A stretch of DNA of 45,242 nucleotides from Bacteroidota bacterium (GTDB lineage Bacteria; Bacteroidota; Bacteroidia; Chitinophagales; Chitinophagaceae): NCBI GenBank assembly GCA_013288285.1, contig JABDCE010000017.1, positions 1-45,242 on the forward strand, in the 5' to 3' direction. The stretch's first letter is position 1. Each line of letters begins with the position of its first letter. Shown piece after piece: positions 7,190-16,300 of this stretch. Position numbers and translations under genes: made by a program. The notes under the pieces are model-generated. The model was not told the origin of the DNA. It saw only the letters and a list, made by a program, of their open reading frames with translations, and searched no databases.

Positions 7190-9373
7190 ATGAAAAAAAT
7201 ATTTTTGTTATTTGTGGCGTTCATGTCGCTGCAGAGCGCTTGGGCTGACGAGGGAATGTGGATCCCAAGCCTTATAGGGAAGAACTATGATGAGATGCTT
7301 CGCCTTGGGCTGAGGCTATCGAAAGAAGACCTGTACAGCATCAACCACAGCAGCCTGAAAGACGCGATACTCCAGTTTGGCGGCGGGTGCACGGCTGAGA
7401 TGATCTCTGACAAGGGGCTGTTGCTCACTAACCACCATTGCGGTTATGACGCCATAGCTACACTGAGCACAGTAGACCGCAACCTGCTGGATAACGGATT
7501 CTGGGCGCACAATATGAGCGAGGAGTTGCCTGCACAAGGTGTAACGGCATTGTTCCTGCAACATATAGATGATGTGACCGACAGGGTGAAAGCAGCTGTG
7601 GGCAACGCTACCGGAGAAGAATACACTAAAAAGCTGGATGCTATACGCAAAGAAATTGAAGAAAAAGAAAGCGAAAAAGGCAAGTATGTGGCCAACGTAA
7701 AAGGCTACTTCAATGACAACCAGTTTTTCCTGCTGATATACAAGAAGTATACGGATGTGCGCCTGGTAGGCACTCCACCCAAATCGCTGGGCAAATTTGG
7801 CGGTGATACTGATAACTGGATGTGGCCACGCCACACTTCTGACTTCTCGATGTTCCGGGTATATGCAGATGAGAACAACCAGCCTAAACCATACAGTGCG
7901 ACAAACGTACCTTATCATCCGAAGAAATTTCTGCCGGTATCTATAAAAGGAGAACGCGAAGGGGACTATGCCATGATATTCGGTTATCCGGGACGTACCA
8001 ACCGTTATGAAGTTTCTTATGGTGTGGACCTGGCGGTGAATGTAACCAACCCGGCCATTGTAGCATGCCGGGACCTGCGCCTGAACATCATGCGCCGTCA
8101 TATGGACATGAACAAGGGTACTTATCTGCAACTGACGTCATTGTATTCACGCATAGCCAACTACTGGAAGTACTATATAGGGCAGACCGAGCAACTGAAA
8201 CGCCTGAACGTAGTGAGTGAAAAGATGAAAAGCGAGGACAACTTCTCTAAATGGGAGCGTGAAAATGGTATGAATACCGACCTGCTGGGCAATTTTGCCA
8301 GTATTTACGCGGCTTACAAACCTTATGCGAAACATGCGGTGTACTATAATGAATGTTTCAGGGCATCTGCTATAGCGCGTGTTGGCTCTGCATTGAAGCC
8401 GTTGTACGACGCATACGAAAGGCATGCCGGTGAGAAGGGCAAGGCAAATACCATGACCCAGGACACCGTGGATAAATATGTAAATATGGCCCGCACCACT
8501 TACCGCGCAAATATGAAAGAATTTGACCCCGGTACGGAAAAAGATATGCTGGCGGAGATGACAAAACTCTACCACGATAATGTGCCTGCTGACCAACTGC
8601 CGGAAGTGTACGCAAAAGTGATACTGAACGATAAGAATAAAGCTAAGGACGCTTATCATGGTAAGACTTACGGGGCATATGCTGACTATATCTTCGCGCA
8701 TACTTTCCTGGTGGACAGCAATAAGTTCAACGCATTCTGCAAGCAGCCAAGCCTTGCCAAGCTGAAGAGCGACGCAGCCGTAAGCTATGCGTTAAGTTTT
8801 GCGAGTAACTACAGTAAGAATTTTCAGCCTAAGATAGAGGCATTTGCGAGCAAGAAAGCTGATCTATCCCGCGAATACCTGCGCCAGATAATGATGCAGA
8901 AGAAGAATACGATGATGTACCCAGATGCGAACTCAACCATGCGCATCACCTATGGCCAGGTAAAAAGCTATGATCCGCAAGACGGCGTGCATGACAACTA
9001 TTTCACTACACTTGACGGGCTGATGACCAAGTATAAGCCCGGCAGTGACGAATTTGACGTACCGAAACAACTGATAGAACTGTACAATGAAAAGGACTAT
9101 GGGCCTTATGCCGACCGCGACGGCACGCTGCATACGTGCTTTATCACTGATAACGACATAACCGGTGGTAACTCAGGCAGCCCAGTGATAAACGCATACG
9201 GGGAACTGATAGGCGCTGCATTTGACGGCAACTGGGAAGCAATGAGCGGCGACATTGCGTTTGACAGTAAGTATAAAAGGACAATAGTGTGTGATGTACG
9301 TTACATACTCTTCCTGATAGACAAAATGGGACATGCCGATAACCTGATCAAGGAAATGGATATAAGGGAATAG
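7190..9373 (+). CDS. S46 family dipeptidyl peptidase (DPP7-like)
   Basis: A serine exopeptidase that releases dipeptides from the N-termini of oligopeptides in the periplasm. The 727-aa length is standard for family S46 (DPP7/DPP11). A signal peptide (MKKIFLLFVAFMSLQSAWA) is followed directly by the mature start 'DEGMWIPSLIG', typical of the family. Catalytic motifs are intact: TNHHCGYDAI (His at 82/83), the conserved WPRHTSDFS segment (Asp 218, likely triad Asp) and GGNSGSPV (Ser 662). The residue 18 positions after the catalytic Ser is Gly (FDGNWE). In characterised enzymes Gly here goes with DPP7-like hydrophobic P1 preference and Arg with DPP11-like Asp/Glu preference, so DPP7-type specificity is inferred. 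Monocistronic by its flanking promoter box and terminator. Confidence 0.95.
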   Translation: MKKIFLLFVAFMSLQSAWADEGMWIPSLIGKNYDEMLRLGLRLSKEDLYSINHSSLKDAILQFGGGCTAEMISDKGLLLTNHHCGYDAIATLSTVDRNLLDNGFWAHNMSEELPAQGVTALFLQHIDDVTDRVKAAVGNATGEEYTKKLDAIRKEIEEKESEKGKYVANVKGYFNDNQFFLLIYKKYTDVRLVGTPPKSLGKFGGDTDNWMWPRHTSDFSMFRVYADENNQPKPYSATNVPYHPKKFLPVSIKGEREGDYAMIFGYPGRTNRYEVSYGVDLAVNVTNPAIVACRDLRLNIMRRHMDMNKGTYLQLTSLYSRIANYWKYYIGQTEQLKRLNVVSEKMKSEDNFSKWERENGMNTDLLGNFASIYAAYKPYAKHAVYYNECFRASAIARVGSALKPLYDAYERHAGEKGKANTMTQDTVDKYVNMARTTYRANMKEFDPGTEKDMLAEMTKLYHDNVPADQLPEVYAKVILNDKNKAKDAYHGKTYGAYADYIFAHTFLVDSNKFNAFCKQPSLAKLKSDAAVSYALSFASNYSKNFQPKIEAFASKKADLSREYLRQIMMQKKNTMMYPDANSTMRITYGQVKSYDPQDGVHDNYFTTLDGLMTKYKPGSDEFDVPKQLIELYNEKDYGPYADRDGTLHTCFITDNDITGGNSGSPVINAYGELIGAAFDGNWEAMSGDIAFDSKYKRTIVCDVRYILFLIDKMGHADNLIKEMDIRE

Positions 9374-9398
9374 CCCCAAACCAATATTTTGAAGTAGA

Positions 9399-9431
9399 AA
9401 GCCATGGAGTTTCCGTGGCTTTTTGCTTTTT
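9399..9431 (+). terminator. Intrinsic terminator after the S46 peptidase
   Basis: Stem AAGCCATGG / CCGTGGCTT (9 bp with one T-G wobble), 5-nt loop, then TTTGCTTTTTG. It separates the peptidase gene from the accessory cluster that starts at 9554. Confidence 0.75.
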
Positions 9432-9484
9432 GTCAATAGCCTGTTATCACAAAGAGATAGCTATGAATAGCTGAAACATTTTAT

Positions 9485-9492
9485 TAGCTTTG
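9485..9492 (+). promoter_or_regulatory. Bacteroidota-type -7 box before the STAND cluster
   Basis: TAGCTTTG fits TAnnTTTG and sits 62 bp upstream of the first gene of the four-gene cluster, in an A+T-rich leader (AATAATTAATTAATAG). No clear -33 element. It is the only good candidate between the terminator at 9399 and the ATG. Confidence 0.4.
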
Positions 9493-9553
9493 GATCAGAA
9501 TAAAATAAATAATTAATTAATAGAAGGTAATCTACTAAAATAACCTACTGAAA

Positions 9554-10198
9554 ATGAAACAAATCCGTATTTTTTTAGCCTCCTCTAATGAACTAAAACC
9601 AGAAAGAGACAATTTTGAGATTGAGATATACCGCAAATGCAAGACTTGGTTTGACAGGGGTATTTTTCTTTACTTAGACATTTGGGAAGACCTGTCTGCA
9701 CGAATGGGGGCAAATGGCTCTCAAAGCGAATATGACAAAAAAGTAAAGAGTGCAGATCTGTTCGTTTTGCTGGGGTACACCAAGCTGGGCATGTATACAG
9801 CCGAGGAGTTTGATAATGCTATCGGCCAGTTCAAAGCGACCGACAAGCCATTTATTTTTACCTACTTCAAAAACACCACAGGGCCAGTGGAAGATAGCCT
9901 TACCGCATTCAAAGACAAGCTCTATAAGATGGGCCACTTTATCAGCCCTTTCACTGACTCTAACGATCTGTGGAATCAGTTCAACAAAGAACTGGACCGT
10001 CTGGATGCGGTATCGTTTACGAAAAATGAGCACCCCGAACCAACAGGAGCCGCCGCTATAAATGTTACCGGTAACAGCAACAATGTAATATCAGGAAATA
10101 CGAATAGCACCGTAACTGTAAATACAGGCAATACCAGTACACAGACCGCAGACAAAATATACAACATCAACAGTATTGACAGTGCGAATTTTTCTTAA
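9554..10198 (+). CDS. TIR/DUF4062-like putative effector with Asn-rich tail
   Basis: A 214-aa protein, first gene of the STAND cluster. The N-terminal 155 residues have the layout of DUF4062/TIR-like Rossmannoid domains: a first strand with 'RIFLASSNELKPERDNFE' (5-22), 'YLDIWEDL' (40-47), 'SADLFVLLGYTKLGMYTAEEF' (66-86) and 'KPFIFTYFK' (98-106). The Glu in YTAEEFDNAI occupies the place of the conserved acidic residue that is catalytic in NAD-cleaving TIR domains. Enzymatic activity is therefore plausible but inferred. The tail (about 168-214) is an Asn/Thr/Val-rich segment ('NVTGNSNNVISGNTNSTVTV'), as seen in linkers of effector-associated proteins, ending in DKIYNINSIDSANFS. That end is echoed at the start of the next protein. 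It is separated from the next gene by 15 bp. Family membership is from pattern recognition only. Confidence 0.75.
   Translation: MKQIRIFLASSNELKPERDNFEIEIYRKCKTWFDRGIFLYLDIWEDLSARMGANGSQSEYDKKVKSADLFVLLGYTKLGMYTAEEFDNAIGQFKATDKPFIFTYFKNTTGPVEDSLTAFKDKLYKMGHFISPFTDSNDLWNQFNKELDRLDAVSFTKNEHPEPTGAAAINVTGNSNNVISGNTNSTVTVNTGNTSTQTADKIYNINSIDSANFS
10151..10192 (+). other. Shared peptide motif, copy 1 (C-terminus of TIR-like protein)
   Basis: Encodes DKIYNINSIDSANF, the last residues but one of the TIR-like protein. It aligns without gaps to NKTYNIGQINNATF in the next gene: K, Y, N, I, I, A and F are identical and several others are conservative. The two copies differ at many bases, so this is a conserved peptide and not a recent DNA repeat. 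Confidence 0.6.
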
Positions 10199-10213
10199 AA
10201 AGAGCAGACGATA

Positions 10214-11461
10214 ATGGATACACCAGATAGTGCAGCTCCGGTAGCTGACGGAAACAAAACGTATAACATAGGGCAGATCAACAATGCTACTTTTGTACAG
10301 GAAACAGTGCAAGACCCGCCATTTAATGAAATACTTCTTGACAAGCTGATCAATGCCATAATACCATATAACCCAAAGGCAGAGCAGTTGCTAAGCTGGG
10401 CCGCCGGCCAGGATCCGAAGCCAGATATAAGTAACTACTCCATTTCCATACTCACCTATAGTTTTGTAGGCATCATAGGGATGCAGCTCACCAAGCTCTT
10501 TGCTATAGGTGCGGACTCTAAAAGCAACAGCAGGCGACACGACTATGTAGATATGTGCGTGGTAACTGCCAAAAGAGTGCTACAAATAATCTGCTTTGCC
10601 ATCATCTCTGATCTGTGGAATAAAGAAAAGGGCCACAGGTATGCCCTTACTGATGAACAAACAAAGAAAATTAATAACTTCTTTGTTACCCCTAACGAAC
10701 TGCCCTTAAGAGACTACCTGATACTACTGAGCAACCTGTGCGGTGTGTATGCCGGGAATTCTTTACCACTGCCGATCAGTGAGCTCTCGGCGATAGAAAG
10801 CCAGCTTACTGAGGGAGCGTTTTTTGATGCTTGCTGCAAACTGCAGGATATAAATGCGATCAAGAACACTGACGAAAAATACGCACCTAAAAATTGTATA
10901 GAAGCAGAAACGCAACTATCTGTGATATTGACAGCAGCAAGCTTCCTGGCTGCTTACAAGGTAGTATCGATCAAAAATATCGGTTATGAGGGCTTGCGGA
11001 ATACCGAAGGGCGTTACCTGCATAAATATGTGACACTGGGTCAGGACAGCGATCAGAATATAAACAGCGAGAAGATGAACTATGCCAACAACCCAATAAA
11101 TACAGATTCTGTTTTGCTGTACCGGGTGAGCAACCTGGACGATACTAACCTGTTTCCGGGTGTAAAGGAAACTGACATCATTAATATGTTCCCATTTATA
11201 ATAGACTATAACGCACTAACGGAGGAAACAGAAGGTGTGAAGATATGCTTTTATAGCTGCGTAGACTTACTCAACAATAAGGTCATGACCTATAGCTTCC
11301 TGGACGACAATAGCCCGCAAAAAATTACGTTCACCGACACGCAAGAGAATGACCCGCTGATCAATGATATAATTAAGGGCAAAGGAAAACGTACCGACCT
11401 GAAGTTAGATACTGTGTGGCGCCAGGTGAAGGAAGCGAAAGTAGCGATCATAGGCTCGTGA
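10214..11461 (+). CDS. Unrecognised 415-aa component of the STAND cluster
   Basis: No family recognised. The N-terminus carries NKTYNIGQINNATF (14-27), the counterpart of the C-terminal peptide of the TIR-like protein. Next come a helical region with two hydrophobic stretches (about 76-100, SISILTYSFVGIIGMQL; and 120-135, VLQIICFAIISDLW), which might be buried helices or membrane-associated, and a middle helical part with Leu-rich segments. The C-terminal half (about 235-415) is mixed alpha/beta, with 'EAETQLSVILTAASFLAAYKV' followed by a beta-rich end and a basic helix 'KGKRTDLKLDTVWRQVKEAKV'. No signal peptide, so probably cytoplasmic. The position between effector-like and STAND genes suggests an adaptor or a second effector; that is inference. 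Spacing is 15 bp upstream and 51 bp downstream. Confidence 0.75.
   Translation: MDTPDSAAPVADGNKTYNIGQINNATFVQETVQDPPFNEILLDKLINAIIPYNPKAEQLLSWAAGQDPKPDISNYSISILTYSFVGIIGMQLTKLFAIGADSKSNSRRHDYVDMCVVTAKRVLQIICFAIISDLWNKEKGHRYALTDEQTKKINNFFVTPNELPLRDYLILLSNLCGVYAGNSLPLPISELSAIESQLTEGAFFDACCKLQDINAIKNTDEKYAPKNCIEAETQLSVILTAASFLAAYKVVSIKNIGYEGLRNTEGRYLHKYVTLGQDSDQNINSEKMNYANNPINTDSVLLYRVSNLDDTNLFPGVKETDIINMFPFIIDYNALTEETEGVKICFYSCVDLLNNKVMTYSFLDDNSPQKITFTDTQENDPLINDIIKGKGKRTDLKLDTVWRQVKEAKVAIIGS
10253..10294 (+). other. Shared peptide motif, copy 2 (N-terminus of 415-aa protein)
   Basis: Encodes NKTYNIGQINNATF, residues 14-27 of the 415-aa protein, matching the tail of the preceding TIR-like protein. 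Proposed as a docking or oligomerisation peptide shared by two members of one operon. Confidence 0.6.
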
Positions 11462-11512
11462 CCCGAACAAGGTCGACACAAGTAAGAAGCACTCAATAAA
11501 CTACCCACCTGC

Positions 11513-13351
11513 ATGGACAAAATATACCCATTTAAATTCCTGGATTCTTACGGACAAGATGACAAAGAAGTATTCTTTGGCCGTAAAGCTGAAATAGATG
11601 CGCTTTACGAAATGGTCTTCCAAACCAGTATACTGATGGTGTATGGCGCATCAGGTACCGGAAAGACCAGCCTTATACAATGTGGACTGGCCGGCAGGTT
11701 CAAGTCGCACGACTGGCTGGCGATCTATGTCCGCAGGGGCGATAACCTTAACCGGTCTTTGGATAAAGCACTTGCAGAAAACGGCGCCAACGAAAAAATT
11801 CCGGATTTCGACATATTCAATACTACTAAAACTGCTGCCCCAGTTGCCGAGCTAACACCGCTGGCAAAATCATTCAAAGCTATTTATCTTAAAAATTTCC
11901 GTCCCATCTATCTCATCTTCGACCAGTTTGAAGAATTGTTTGTGATAGGTGATAAGACGGAACAAGAGGAGTTCATTAATACCGTACAGGAAATACTGCG
12001 GCTGGACCAGCCGGTGAAGATGATCTTCAGTATGCGGGAAGAATACCTGGGCAATCTGTTCGAATTTGAAAAGAGTGTACCCCAGCTCATGCGTAAGAAA
12101 TTGCGTGTGGAACCGATGAGCATTGACAAAGTACGGGAAGTGATTAATGGCATTGCAGCACTGAAAGAAACTTCATATGTAACCATAAAGGCTGGTGATG
12201 AAGGTCCCATTACGGAGAGTATCTTTCATAAAATAAAAGACAAAGACAAATCGCTAACTATACAACTCCCCTATCTGCAGGTATTCTTAGACAAACTGTA
12301 CCGCTCAAACACAGACGAAATAAAGCCGGAGGGAGTTCAGTACATCGATACCGAATTTACGAATGAAGCCATTACAAAAATGGGCAACATTGGTGACATA
12401 CTGCGCGACTTTCTTGATGAGCAAGTGGCCAGTGCCAGCAGTAAGCTCAGCAAAAGCGGTAGCCAGACAAGTGAAGATGATATCTGGGACATTCTGTCTC
12501 CGTTAGTGACCTTTGACGGCACGAAGAAACCAATGTCTATGGCAGCGCTACAAAAAGAGCTACCGAAGACAGAAAAGCCCGTTTTGGTTGCAGTAATAAA
12601 ACAATTTAAGGACAACCGGTTGCTGCGGCATACCGAAGAAGGCGATATATATGAACTGGCACATGACGCACTTGCCGGCCAGATAGCCAAAAAACGCTCC
12701 GTGGATGAAAAAGCTCTGATAGAAGTAAGAAGGATACTGACTATGCAGATAAGCCTGAACCAGGCCGGTTCTAATAATGGCATGCCGGAGTTACTGAGTA
12801 AAGCAAGGATGGATATCATTAACCCTTACAAGGATAAGATAACGGATCCAGACGAACTGGCTCTGATAAACGCCAGTAACAAGGCGATACAGAAGCAAAA
12901 AGAAGACGCTTTGGCAGAGGAGCTAGAGAAAAAGAAAAAAAGCAGGCAGCTGATTGCCGGGCTGGCGATCATACTCTCCGTTATGACCGTTTCATTTGTC
13001 TTTTCAATCTCCAAATATGTCGAAGCCAACCACGACAAACTATTAGCGGACACAGCTACGGCTAAAGCTAAATATGCGGAAACAAATGCGACAAAGAAAG
13101 AAGCTGAGACAAAAGAAACTCTGAAAGCACTGGTAAAACAAACAGCAATTTCAAAAGCAAAGGAAAAAGAAAGCTACGGCGACAGCTACCAGGACAATGG
13201 GAATAATGACTACGCACTGCAAATTTATAAAGAGGCTTTAGATTCGATTAAGGCCTATTCCGACGACAGCCTATATAAACAGATAGAACGGAAGAAAAAC
13301 GAATTAACTGTAACAACAACTCAAAGAAGTAGTCAAAAAAGAAAGCCATGA
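11513..13351 (+). CDS. nSTAND-type NTPase with single transmembrane helix
   Basis: A 612-aa STAND-class AAA+-like NTPase, a family of signal-transducing switches that oligomerise on ligand sensing. The opening 'YPFKFLDSYGQDDKEVFFGR' is the usual lead-in of the novel STAND (nSTAND1-like) group. Walker A is GASGTGKTS (45-53), Walker B is IFDQFEELF (135-143), and a downstream 'FSMREEYLG' (172-180) gives the likely sensor arginine. The winged-helix-like end contains 'YELAHDALAGQIAKKR' (380-395). A basic stretch (EKKKKSR, 472-478) precedes one transmembrane helix (about 480-500), so the positive-inside rule places the NTPase in the cytoplasm and the last 110 residues outside. That tail is coiled-coil-like, with a TPR-like end ('NDYALQIYKEALDSIKAY'). 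Its stop overlaps the start of the WD40 gene by 4 bp (ATGA), indicating translational coupling. Confidence 0.88.
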   Translation: MDKIYPFKFLDSYGQDDKEVFFGRKAEIDALYEMVFQTSILMVYGASGTGKTSLIQCGLAGRFKSHDWLAIYVRRGDNLNRSLDKALAENGANEKIPDFDIFNTTKTAAPVAELTPLAKSFKAIYLKNFRPIYLIFDQFEELFVIGDKTEQEEFINTVQEILRLDQPVKMIFSMREEYLGNLFEFEKSVPQLMRKKLRVEPMSIDKVREVINGIAALKETSYVTIKAGDEGPITESIFHKIKDKDKSLTIQLPYLQVFLDKLYRSNTDEIKPEGVQYIDTEFTNEAITKMGNIGDILRDFLDEQVASASSKLSKSGSQTSEDDIWDILSPLVTFDGTKKPMSMAALQKELPKTEKPVLVAVIKQFKDNRLLRHTEEGDIYELAHDALAGQIAKKRSVDEKALIEVRRILTMQISLNQAGSNNGMPELLSKARMDIINPYKDKITDPDELALINASNKAIQKQKEDALAEELEKKKKSRQLIAGLAIILSVMTVSFVFSISKYVEANHDKLLADTATAKAKYAETNATKKEAETKETLKALVKQTAISKAKEKESYGDSYQDNGNNDYALQIYKEALDSIKAYSDDSLYKQIERKKNELTVTTTQRSSQKRKP

Positions 13352-16300
13352 TAAGGATAAGTATACTATTTTTTGTATTGCTGTATATACCTGCAATGGG
13401 ACAAAGCCCTGCATCACGCTACAAAAACGCGATGAGGGAGGGTGACCATTATTTTAAAATCAATAATTATAGCGAGGCGCTAAAGAAATACCAGGATGCA
13501 ATGATAGCGGCAAGAGAATGCCCCGATTGCACAGAGACTGGTAACACCGCAACAACGCCTCATGAGAAAATCGTTCAAGTTTTCGAACAAATTCAAAAGC
13601 AAAAAAACAAGTCCGATAGCCTGGCCAAACGAGCGAAACAAATGTATGAGGTAGCAAAAAATAAATCCAGAATAGCGTCATCCTATGAAGCCTCCGGCAA
13701 GGCATTTATTGCTATCTATAAAAATCATCTGCTTGCAGAGGGGCTAAGACAAGCTGCATCTGCGTACAGTATTGACGATAGTAATATGGATGCAAGAAAT
13801 GCACTTTATGCCAGTGTGTATGAATCGCAAGACAATCCCCACCTTGTATTTCCAATATCAACGGATACGAATAGCCACTTTATAAAATCTGTTATTTTCT
13901 CAAAAAATGGCAAGAAAAAAATAGTATTAAATGACGAGACCAGTTCAGGCAGTTTTGGAGGATCTGGTAACAATGACGATAACGTGAAACCAGTGGGACC
14001 AAAACTTTCAATCCCTTGTCCGGGCAATAAGGAAGTGCTTGTAATAGACGATTCGAACTACGTAAAAAAATGGGATACAGAAACCGGGCAGTATGAGAAT
14101 GACAGCGTTAAACTGTCTAGCGACCTGTCCTGCACATCAGCCGTATTTAGCGGCAATGGAAAAAGTCTCATCACTGCAGGGAATGGTTATCTTAATGTAT
14201 GGGATATGGCTTCCTGGACGTTAATTTCAGACATTAGAATGGATGGCGTTTACACATCCCCAGTTATTTCTGACAACGGGGCAAAAGCTTATGTAACTGT
14301 ATATGATTCTATTAAGGTAATTGACGCACTAACCGGAAAACAAACAAACTCATTTTTAATTGATGCGAATAATCCCCCATCCGCTATTAGCTTTTCGCCT
14401 GATGGCCGGTATTTACTGGTAGCAACAACATATGACACCCTTGACGCAAAAAACACTTCTGCGAAACTTTATGACCTTGAACAAAAAGACATATCTCTGG
14501 TCAGGGATTTCGATAGCCTGGTATTCGCCAGTTATACCCCTGACGGCAGATTTCTGTTCATAGGCCGGTCGGACTCCAGCGCTATACTTTACGACCTTAA
14601 AAAAAATACAGATACTATTAATTTCCTGAACCTTGGAAATGTACCTAACTCGATTATTTTTTCGCCGAACGGGAATAAAATAATACTCACTTTTACCGAC
14701 GAGACAATGGGGATAGGCACTTTATCCAAGGATAAATTCCAACTTTTTAACGGTAATGCTACCGATGCTGTGTTTTCACCAGATAGCAATAAGATCATCA
14801 CCATATACGACAATACTGTAAAACTATGGGATACGGGGAATTACGTTCGTGAAATCGCAACGCTTTCGGGTTCAGAAAATAATATCATAAAAGCAGGTTT
14901 CAGTGCCAACTCCAAAATCGTTTGGGCAATTTCGGACAATAAAGAGATCATACTATGGAACATCGAAAATTTCAACGAGAAAGGAACCTTGTACGGGAAT
15001 TGGGAATCAGCTAATTTTTCGGCTTTTTCAACCGATGGCAACCTGGTTTTTACCCTGCATAGAAATAAAGGGAAAATTGTCAGCGTCACCAACTCAGCCG
15101 ATTCAATTCCTATATTGGGATACATGGCTGCAAATACGAGGGGTGGTTTTTCCCCTGATAGCCGCAGGTTAGTTACCAGAGCATCAGATACCCTAAAAAT
15201 ATGGGACACCAAAACCGGAAAACTGGTGGGGAACCCTATAGGAAACGTTGCCGGCATTTTCAGCCTGGCAGGTTATTCGGCAGACAACAGAAATGTATTC
15301 CTTATTTATGAAGGAAAATTATCTTTGGTAGATGTGGCTGATGGCCGTCGAATACCTATAGACATTAGCGCTGACTCAGTCATATCCGCATCATTTTCAG
15401 CCGACAACCACCACTTAATGGCGCTTCAAAAAAACGGGACATTCAGCATATGGAATATTGATCGCAGCAGCACTCAACCAATTTTTACTACCAGTTGCAT
15501 CTCCGTTCTTTTTTCGCCCGACCGTAAAAGCGCATTACTGAAGTCTTTTTCAAAGGATACTAATTCGACAATGCGCTATAGAATTTCCAAGACCGGAACT
15601 CAGAACAAATCAGACACCTTGGTTGCTTACGTGAATACGGAGATATTGCTTCGGACAACTTTTAAAACCGAAGTTCTGAAGAAAGAGGATACTTTGACTA
15701 TATTCAAAAAATGCGATACTGCTTTTTATTCGCCCGATGGCAGAAGAATACTGGCGTATTCTTCGTCAGGATTCCCAGATGCTGATAACAGTAACGATAA
15801 CCATATTCTGCTCTGGAATATGGAAAACAGCCACAGCCTATTTTTTGAGACCCGTAAATCAAAGTATAATAATTTAAAAATAACAAAACCGTTTTTTTCT
15901 GCTAAAAATGAATTTATTTTTATGTCGGTCAACGACGCTACGGTTATATTTTATGATAACGGGCGGCAGGAAACAGGAACAGCACAATATAATAATCTAA
16001 GGAATGTTGTTTGTTCTCGTGACAATAAATCGTTTTTATGGATAATGGCAGGAGATATTGGCTATTATTTTAACCTTGACAGGGCGGTTAATCCAACGAA
16101 GATATCTCATGTGAGCGATGCTGTCTTTTCCCCCGACAGCAAGTATCTGCTCATTAAGTATTACAACACGTACAGATTGTTTGATACGACCGGTGAATTA
16201 GCAACTCTACCTATAGGAACAGCGCGCAGATATTTCTTTTCGGCTGACAGCAAGCGGATCATCACTCAATACGACAATAAACCGTCTAAGGTATGGCTTA

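Noticed and set aside
7316-8131. 271-aa minus-strand ORF
   Set aside because: Lies wholly inside the S46 peptidase gene in antisense; composition is not protein-like and the sense frame has intact catalytic motifs.
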